Positions 13,111 to 17,564 of a stretch of DNA of 17,564 nt are shown one piece after another. Every line of letters begins with the position of its first letter. Within the stretch, counting starts at the first letter, position 1. The stretch spans positions 1 to 17,564 of the forward strand of contig DASQOM010000355.1 in NCBI GenBank assembly GCA_035644495.1. The letters are read 5' to 3'. This DNA comes from JACQFK01 sp035644495 (GTDB lineage Bacteria > Planctomycetota > MHYJ01 > JACPRB01). The translations under genes were made by a program, and so were the position numbers. The notes below the pieces were generated by a model that was not told the origin of the DNA, ran no database searches, and saw nothing but the letters and a program-made list of their open reading frames with translations.

Positions 13111-14375
13111 TACCCTCCGAGAATCTTCCTCGCGACGGATCGGCCGTCCTTGATGCAGTCGGGGATGCCGGGTCCATGGAAGCCGCTGCCGGCGAGGTGC
13201 AGCCAGGGAGGCAGCTTCGACTCCGCCGCCGCGACCTTCGCCGCGTGGCCCACCTCATAGACGGGATTCCGCTCCTTCCAGGTGAACACCTTGGAGAAGA
13301 GCGGCTCGCCGGGGGCGTGCAGCAGGTCGCGCATCTCGTCGCGCGCCTGTTTCTCGGGATCCGCCACGTCGCCTTTCACGAAGCAGCGCAGCAGCAGGCG
13401 ATCGTCGGGCGCGCGGCCCTCGAACTTGTTCGACGTCCACGTGCAGGCGAGGATCTTCCGGTTCTCACCGCGCGGGATCACGAAGCCCGTTCCCTCCAGG
13501 TCGCCGAACTTGGGGTAGCACAGCGAGACCGTCGATGTCGTCACGTATCGGACCTCCGGCGCGTCGGGCCACAGCCGCTTCGCCGCCGGTGCGGGGATCG
13601 CCAGGATGACGTGGTCCGCATCGAGCTCGCGATCGGAGAGCCGCACCTTGCCGGGCGCGAGGCCGACCACGTCGCCCGTGACGAACGTCGTCGAGGTCAG
13701 CGTCGACGTCAGCTTCTCGACCAGCTCGGACATCCCCCCGCGCAGCGACAGGAACGGGCTGAGGTTCCCCGACGGCGGGATCCGGCGCAGCGCCTTGATC
13801 AGGCTGCGGTGTTCGCGCTCCAGGTCGGCAAAGCGCGGGAAGGTCGACTTCAGGGACAGCTCGTCCGCCGACGCGACGTGGATGCCCGCCATGATCGGCT
13901 CGGCCAGCTTCTCGAGCGCCTCGCGGCCCAGTCGGCGCCGCACGAACGAGCCGATCGACTCGTCCTCGACTTCGGGGCCGCGCGGCAGGATCAGGTCCAG
14001 CCCCATCCGCAGCTTGCCCCACGTCGAGATCAGGTCGCTCTTGAGGAACGGACAGACTTTCGTGGGCACGGTCAGGAACAGGCCTTCCGGCATCTCGTGC
14101 AGCCGGCCCTCCGACCAGACGTGGACCTTCCGCGATTTCGTCGGGATCAGACGGTCGCCGAGGCCGAGCTCCTCGCAGAGCTCCTTCGCCGCGGGCTTCT
14201 GGACGATGAACGAATCCGGACCGCCCTCGATGAGGAGGTCGCCGTGGCGCTCGGTGCGGATGACGCCGCCCAGCCTCTCCTTCTCGACGAGGGTCGCCGG
14301 CAGGCCCGCTTTGTGGAACTCGTACGCCGCCGCCAGCCCGGTGATGCCTCCGCCGACGATGACGACCCGCGTCAC
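13110..14375 (-). CDS. hemY: HemY/CgoX-type porphyrinogen oxidase (FAD, oxygen-dependent)
   Basis: Oxidises protoporphyrinogen IX, or coproporphyrinogen III in the CgoX branch, to the porphyrin in late haem synthesis. 421 residues, a little shorter than the usual 450-470. The N-terminal Rossmann motif VVIVGGGITGLAAAYEFHKA is followed by EKERLGGVIRTE and IEGGPDSF. The C-terminus LHLAGSGFHGPGIPDCIKDG (from about 392) is the conserved FAD-contact segment of the family. The start is GTG 14375, overlapping the hemH stop as GTGA, with GAAGG about five bases before it. It is the last gene of the phosphatase-hemE-hemH-hemY operon and converges on the zinc-ribbon genes. The sequence alone does not tell which porphyrinogen it uses. 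Confidence 0.94.
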   Translation of the reverse strand: MTRVVIVGGGITGLAAAYEFHKAGLPATLVEKERLGGVIRTERHGDLLIEGGPDSFIVQKPAAKELCEELGLGDRLIPTKSRKVHVWSEGRLHEMPEGLFLTVPTKVCPFLKSDLISTWGKLRMGLDLILPRGPEVEDESIGSFVRRRLGREALEKLAEPIMAGIHVASADELSLKSTFPRFADLEREHRSLIKALRRIPPSGNLSPFLSLRGGMSELVEKLTSTLTSTTFVTGDVVGLAPGKVRLSDRELDADHVILAIPAPAAKRLWPDAPEVRYVTTSTVSLCYPKFGDLEGTGFVIPRGENRKILACTWTSNKFEGRAPDDRLLLRCFVKGDVADPEKQARDEMRDLLHAPGEPLFSKVFTWKERNPVYEVGHAAKVAAAESKLPPWLHLAGSGFHGPGIPDCIKDGRSVARKILGG

Positions 14376-15187
14376 AGGGCCTTCCCGGCGGCCGACGCGA
14401 GCGCCTCGATCAGGAGCGGATGGTCGTTCGGCATCGGCAGCCGGTTCCAGCGCAGGCCGATCGCCTCGGCCTGGTCGCGATGGAGCACGTCCAGGTCGTA
14501 GAGCACCTCGACGTGGTCGCAGATGAAGCCGATCGCCGCGACGCTGATCTCCGTCCGCGGCAGCGAGACGAGGACTTGGGGGACTTCCGGGCCGAGCCAG
14601 GGGATCGGCGACGGCGACTTCGACTGGTACCCGAAGGTGTGCTGCCCCTTCGCGATCGCCTTCACCATCTGCTGCAGCTGGGCCGGATAGGGGTGCGCGC
14701 CCTCCGACGGGATCGAGTGCGCCGTGAACAGCACGAACTCCTTCCCCGCCGTGGCCTCGCGCCAGTACTGGATCAGGGCGGGCTCCAGGTGCCAGCTGAA
14801 GACATGGACGTGGTCGATCCCCGTCTTCTCGAGTTCGTTGTGGTAAGCCCCCACGCTGACCCGCGAGTACTGAGGGGCCAGCGGAAGCCCGATCAGCCGC
14901 TCGACGCCGTCGCGCTTCGCCTGCTCAACCACGTCCTTGATGAACGGATGCCAGTGCCGCATGCCGACGTAGACCGGGACGCCCAGTTTCTCCTGGAGGG
15001 CCCTCGCCTGCTTCAGGCCGATCTCCAGCAGCGGCGACTTGCCGCCGATCAGCGTATAGCGCTCCTGGAATTCGCGGATGATCTCCGGCGTCGGCGGCTT
15101 CCGCGTGAGCACGTGCCGCAGATAGTCCCCCATCTGGTCCACGGACTCGGGCGAGCCATGAGCCATCAGGAGGACGCCGGTCTTCAA
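14372..15187 (-). CDS. hemH: Ferrochelatase (HemH/CpfC), TTG start
   Basis: Inserts Fe(II) into a porphyrin. 271 residues, shorter than the usual 310-340 but with all key parts: LLMAHGSPES (5-14), IGGKSPLLEIG, VGMRHWHPFIKDVV, the catalytic His H157 in FTAHSIPSEG, YQSKSPSPIPWLGPEV (188-202) and E227 in DHVEVLYDLD. The opening blocks resemble Bacillus-type coproporphyrin ferrochelatase more than the proteobacterial type, although the Tyr of the Bacillus MAYGTP motif is His here. The TTG start at 15187 is inferred because it overlaps the hemE stop as TTGA and has GAGGA seven bases upstream. The first ATG lies inside the conserved LLMAHGSP motif and would cut off the first strand. The open frame extends far upstream, but those residues are Arg-rich readthrough opposite hemE. 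Confidence 0.93.
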   Translation of the reverse strand: MKTGVLLMAHGSPESVDQMGDYLRHVLTRKPPTPEIIREFQERYTLIGGKSPLLEIGLKQARALQEKLGVPVYVGMRHWHPFIKDVVEQAKRDGVERLIGLPLAPQYSRVSVGAYHNELEKTGIDHVHVFSWHLEPALIQYWREATAGKEFVLFTAHSIPSEGAHPYPAQLQQMVKAIAKGQHTFGYQSKSPSPIPWLGPEVPQVLVSLPRTEISVAAIGFICDHVEVLYDLDVLHRDQAEAIGLRWNRLPMPNDHPLLIEALASAAGKAL

Positions 15188-16185
15188 CGCCGGGTCCTCG
15201 CGTGCACGTGTTCGATCACCGCCGCGACGTGCTCCATCGGCGTCTCGGGCAGAATCCCGTGGCCGAGATTGAAGATGTGCCCGGGGCGGCCCGCCGCGCG
15301 GCGCAGGACGTCGTCGACGTGACCCAGCAGCGTATCCGCAGGTCCGAGCATCAGCGTGGGATCGAGGTTGCCCTGCACGGCGACGTCGCCCAGCCGCGTC
15401 CAGGCTTCGTCCAGGCGGATCCGGAAGTCGACGCCGATGCAGGTCCCGCCCGCGTCGCGGATCAGTTCGAGGAGGTGGGCGGTCTGCGTCCCGAAGTGGA
15501 TCGCCGGCCCGCGCAGCGAGCGGAAGATCCGCTTCGTGTAGGGCATGACGTATTCGCGGTATTCGTCGGCGCTGAGGTTCCCCACCCAGCTGTCGAAGAG
15601 CTGGACCACATCGACCCCCGCGGCCTCCTGCGCGCGGAGGTGCGTGGAGACGGCCTCGGCGAGCTTTTCCATCAGCTTCGGCCACGTCGGCGTCTTCATG
15701 AGCGCCCGCGTCTTGGAATAATCCTTGGACGGTCCGCCTTCGACCATATAGCTCGCGAGCGTGAACGGCGCGCCGGCGAACCCGATCAGCGGGACCTTGA
15801 GCTCCTTCTTGACGAGGCGGATCGCATCGAGCACCGACGACAGCTGGCGCTCGGGCTCGACCGGCCTCAGCGCGGCGACATCCTCCTCGCTCGCGATGGG
15901 ATTATGGATCGCCGGCCCCTCGTTCTTCACGAACTCGACCTTGATGCCCATCGGCTCGGTCAGGAGCAGGATGTCGCTGAAGATGATGGCCGCGTCGAGT
16001 CCCGGGAACTTCCGGATCGGCTGCAGCGTGACCTCGGCCGCGAGCTCGGCGGTGCGGCAGATGTCGAGAATGCTGTACTTCTGGCGCAGCGCCCGATACT
16101 CGGGCATATAGCGACCCGCCTGTCGCATGAACCAGACGGGCGTGCAGTCGACGGGCTGCCGCCGGATCGCCTTCAGGAGTCTCAT
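15184..16185 (-). CDS. hemE: Uroporphyrinogen decarboxylase
   Basis: Converts uroporphyrinogen III to coproporphyrinogen III by removing four acetate carboxyls. 333 residues, near the usual 340-360. The URO-D signature PVWFMRQAGRYMPEYR is at 16-31, and the catalytic Asp is D71 in AAIIFSDILLLTEPMG. GFAGAPFTLASYMVEGG, VVQLFDSWVGNLS and GVDFRIRLDEAW are further family blocks, with GNLDPTLML and FNLGHGILPETP near the end. The start is ATG 16185, overlapping the stop of the phosphatase-like gene as ATGA. There is no Shine-Dalgarno; the bases before the ATG even read CCTCCTGAC, so expression probably depends on coupling to the upstream gene. Confidence 0.97.
   Translation of the reverse strand: MRLLKAIRRQPVDCTPVWFMRQAGRYMPEYRALRQKYSILDICRTAELAAEVTLQPIRKFPGLDAAIIFSDILLLTEPMGIKVEFVKNEGPAIHNPIASEEDVAALRPVEPERQLSSVLDAIRLVKKELKVPLIGFAGAPFTLASYMVEGGPSKDYSKTRALMKTPTWPKLMEKLAEAVSTHLRAQEAAGVDVVQLFDSWVGNLSADEYREYVMPYTKRIFRSLRGPAIHFGTQTAHLLELIRDAGGTCIGVDFRIRLDEAWTRLGDVAVQGNLDPTLMLGPADTLLGHVDDVLRRAAGRPGHIFNLGHGILPETPMEHVAAVIEHVHARTRR
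15195..15199 (-). promoter_or_regulatory. Shine-Dalgarno of hemH (supports the TTG start)
   Basis: GAGGA on the minus strand, inside the end of hemE and seven bases before TTG at 15187, which overlaps the hemE stop as TTGA. No other start codon is well placed relative to it. Confidence 0.6.
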
Positions 16186-17453
16186 GTCAGGAGGCTTCGC
16201 ACGTAGTCCTTGAACCCCTTCATGTCGTCGGGCGCGTTCTCGCCGACGATGGCCGGGCCGTCGTCAGGGGCGGGACGCAACCCGTGGCTTCCCTTGACGA
16301 GCGACGCGTCGAGCGGAATCACGTCCATGCGGTACCGGAAGCCGAGCTTCTTCTGGAGCAGACGCGCGGCGGCCTTCGGCGCCGACGTCAGGAACAACTC
16401 GCACGGATCGTACCCGGGCTTGCGATGGATGTCGACGGTCCGCGCGAAATCGGGGGCGCGCTCCTCGTCCAGCCAGTAGGGATACGCGAACCAGGCGTCG
16501 GGCTTCGCGAGCGCGATCAGCTCGCCCGAGCGCGGATGGTCAAGCTCCACGTCCTTCGGCTCCACGACGCGGTCGACGCCGTCGATCTTCTCCACCGCCC
16601 GGCGCACCTCGTCGAGGGGCAGGCCGCGGACATAGACATGCGCCAGCTGATGATCGACGACCGCGAAGGCCTTCGATTCGAACGTCTCCAGCCTCTCGCC
16701 ATAAGGGCCGTCGCGCACCTGCAGCCAGCCGGCACGGCGCAGCGCCTGGTTGAGATACACCGGCCGCGACACGGGCACCAGCCCGTACTCGGAGACGACG
16801 ACGACTTTCGCGCCGATTTCCCTCGCGGCTTCGATGACGTGACCCGCGGCGGCGTCGAGCTCCATCAGCGTCTTCAGGCTGCCCGGGCCGACCCGCTGGT
16901 AGTCGTAGTCGAGGTGCGGCAGATACACCAGCGTCAGGTCGGGCTTGTTCTGCCGCAGGACGAGCGCCGACGCGCGCGCGATCCAGTCGCTGGAGGGCAG
17001 CCCGGCCTTGGGTCCCCAGAACGACGGGAACGGAAAGGGCCCGAGCTTCGCCTCGAGGGCGCAGCCGGTCCTGTCGAGGATGCCGAACTGCTTCGAGCCA
17101 TCGCTGCCGTAGTGGGGCTTCGGCGTGGCGTACCACTCGACGTCCGCGCCCTGATTGAACCACCAGAACATCTGGGCGCTGCGGACGCCCTTATAGAGCG
17201 GCTCGCCCTGGATGAGCGCGTTGGACTGCTGCCAGAAACGGACTTCGCCGGTGTCGCGGAACAGCCAGCCGTTGCCGACGATGCCGTGCTGCGCGGGGCT
17301 CATCCCGGTAAGCATTGTCGCCTGGGCCGTGCAGGTGACCGCCGGCAGCGGACTTTTCCAGGCTTTGGCCTTCCCCAGGGAGGAGATTTGCACCGTCTGC
17401 GCGGCCAGCCGCGGGGTCAATCCCACGGCATTGATCACGCAGAGCTTCTGCAT
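16182..17453 (-). CDS. Alkaline phosphatase superfamily protein (nucleotide pyrophosphatase/phosphodiesterase fold) with altered metal ligands
   Basis: 423 residues, no signal peptide, first gene of the haem operon. The NPP-like nucleophile region PAVTCTAQATMLTGMSPAQH and HGIVGNGW is present, with T40 as nucleophile and N61 conserved. Other blocks are GPFPFPSFWGPKAG, VYLPHLDYDYQRVGP, VVVSEYGLVPVSRPVYLNQA and a late KGSHGLRP. Against the canonical ligands, the first Asp is N8, D182 is kept, the His four residues later is Q186, the Asp-His pair is E222-Y223, and H390 is kept. The resemblance, from memory, is to the cytoplasmic phosphodiesterase-like proteins of Ebo-type clusters (VEWYATPKP, SEYG), but no other Ebo genes are here. 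Substrate unknown. The start is ATG 17453, with an extended -10 box seven bases before it and no Shine-Dalgarno. Confidence 0.8.
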   Translation of the reverse strand: MQKLCVINAVGLTPRLAAQTVQISSLGKAKAWKSPLPAVTCTAQATMLTGMSPAQHGIVGNGWLFRDTGEVRFWQQSNALIQGEPLYKGVRSAQMFWWFNQGADVEWYATPKPHYGSDGSKQFGILDRTGCALEAKLGPFPFPSFWGPKAGLPSSDWIARASALVLRQNKPDLTLVYLPHLDYDYQRVGPGSLKTLMELDAAAGHVIEAAREIGAKVVVVSEYGLVPVSRPVYLNQALRRAGWLQVRDGPYGERLETFESKAFAVVDHQLAHVYVRGLPLDEVRRAVEKIDGVDRVVEPKDVELDHPRSGELIALAKPDAWFAYPYWLDEERAPDFARTVDIHRKPGYDPCELFLTSAPKAAARLLQKKLGFRYRMDVIPLDASLVKGSHGLRPAPDDGPAIVGENAPDDMKGFKDYVRSLLT

Positions 17454-17460
17454 CGGCAGC

Positions 17461-17469
17461 AGTATAGCA
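17461..17469 (-). promoter_or_regulatory. Extended -10 promoter of the phosphatase-hemEHY operon (leaderless layout)
   Basis: TGCTATACT on the minus strand (TGn plus TATACT, five of six matches) ends seven bases before ATG 17453, predicting transcription from the ATG or one base ahead of it. The position for a -35 at 17-bp spacing (GGCCGC) does not match the consensus. Confidence 0.55.
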
Positions 17470-17472
17470 GTT

Positions 17473-17485
17473 GCCTTCGGAAGGC
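17473..17485. promoter_or_regulatory. Inverted repeat GCCTTC-G-GAAGGC upstream of the haem-operon -10 box
   Basis: A six-base perfect inverted repeat with a one-base centre lies three bases upstream of the extended -10 element, where a regulator could block or aid RNA polymerase. The remaining sequence to the right edge (17486-17564) contains no gene or motif I can support. Confidence 0.3.
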
Positions 17486-17564
17486 GGCCAGATTGCGCCT
17501 CGGATGAGACCCTCTCAGGTTTCCGCGCGACTTCGCCGATAACCCCTATGAGTTACAGCTGGGG

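Noticed and set aside
17548..17564. ATG near the right edge that could begin a plus-strand gene (MSYSWG)
   Set aside because: Only five codons are visible, with no ribosome site and no well-spaced -10 box.
1..17564. CRISPR arrays, tRNA or rRNA genes, IS elements, phage or defence genes
   Set aside because: None found. No long direct repeats with spacers, no cloverleaf-like sequence between genes, and no transposase or integrase motifs; intergenic space is very limited.

Overview
The window is a GC-rich bacterial chromosome segment whose genes are all housekeeping or small accessory genes packed end to end. Gene content (a complex I operon with an NADH-oxidising module, an aerobic-type haem operon ordered hemE-hemH-hemY, an AmrS-type radical SAM enzyme, and small CxC/CxxC zinc-ribbon proteins) suits a soil or sediment bacterium of the Acidobacteriota or a neighbouring deep-branching GC-rich phylum. 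That placement is inference from gene style, not from a marker gene, and I hold it loosely.

Region 1 (1-9910, minus strand) is a respiratory complex I operon read right to left: nuoA, B, C, D, a fused nuoEF, G, H, I, J, K and the first 519 codons of nuoL, which runs off the left edge. Most junctions overlap by a few bases (ATGA or GTGA), so translation is probably coupled. The main exception is a 144-bp gap between nuoI and nuoJ holding a four-unit heptamer repeat and a strong GNRA-type hairpin. It divides the peripheral arm plus NuoH from the antiporter-like membrane arm. A sigma70-like promoter lies in the 51 bp upstream of nuoA. Two subunits are unusual: NuoE and NuoF are one 598-residue polypeptide, and NuoG is only 504 residues yet keeps the cluster ligands, including those of N7.

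Region 2 (9962-13075) holds a NagB-like sugar-phosphate deaminase/isomerase with an extra C-terminal domain of about 150 residues (minus strand). Diverging from it is an AmrS-type radical SAM enzyme (plus strand), followed by two overlapping small zinc-ribbon genes. The 43-bp divergent spacer carries two back-to-back -10 boxes and a perfect 12-bp palindrome.

Region 3 (13110-17453, minus strand) is a four-gene operon: an alkaline-phosphatase-superfamily protein with altered metal ligands, then hemE, hemH and hemY. Start/stop overlaps (ATGA, TTGA, GTGA) join all four. The hemEHY order and the Gram-positive-like ferrochelatase leave open whether haem is made through coproporphyrin or protoporphyrin.

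Four genes that begin transcription units (nagB-like, amrS, the zinc-ribbon gene and the phosphatase-like gene) have a -10-like hexamer ending only 6-9 nt before the ATG and no Shine-Dalgarno sequence. This predicts leaderless mRNAs. By contrast nuoA and most downstream genes have Shine-Dalgarno sequences. No tRNA, rRNA, CRISPR, IS element or phage gene was seen, and no clearly novel multi-gene system is present. The oddities are architectural: fusions, a shortened subunit, added domains and promoter layout.
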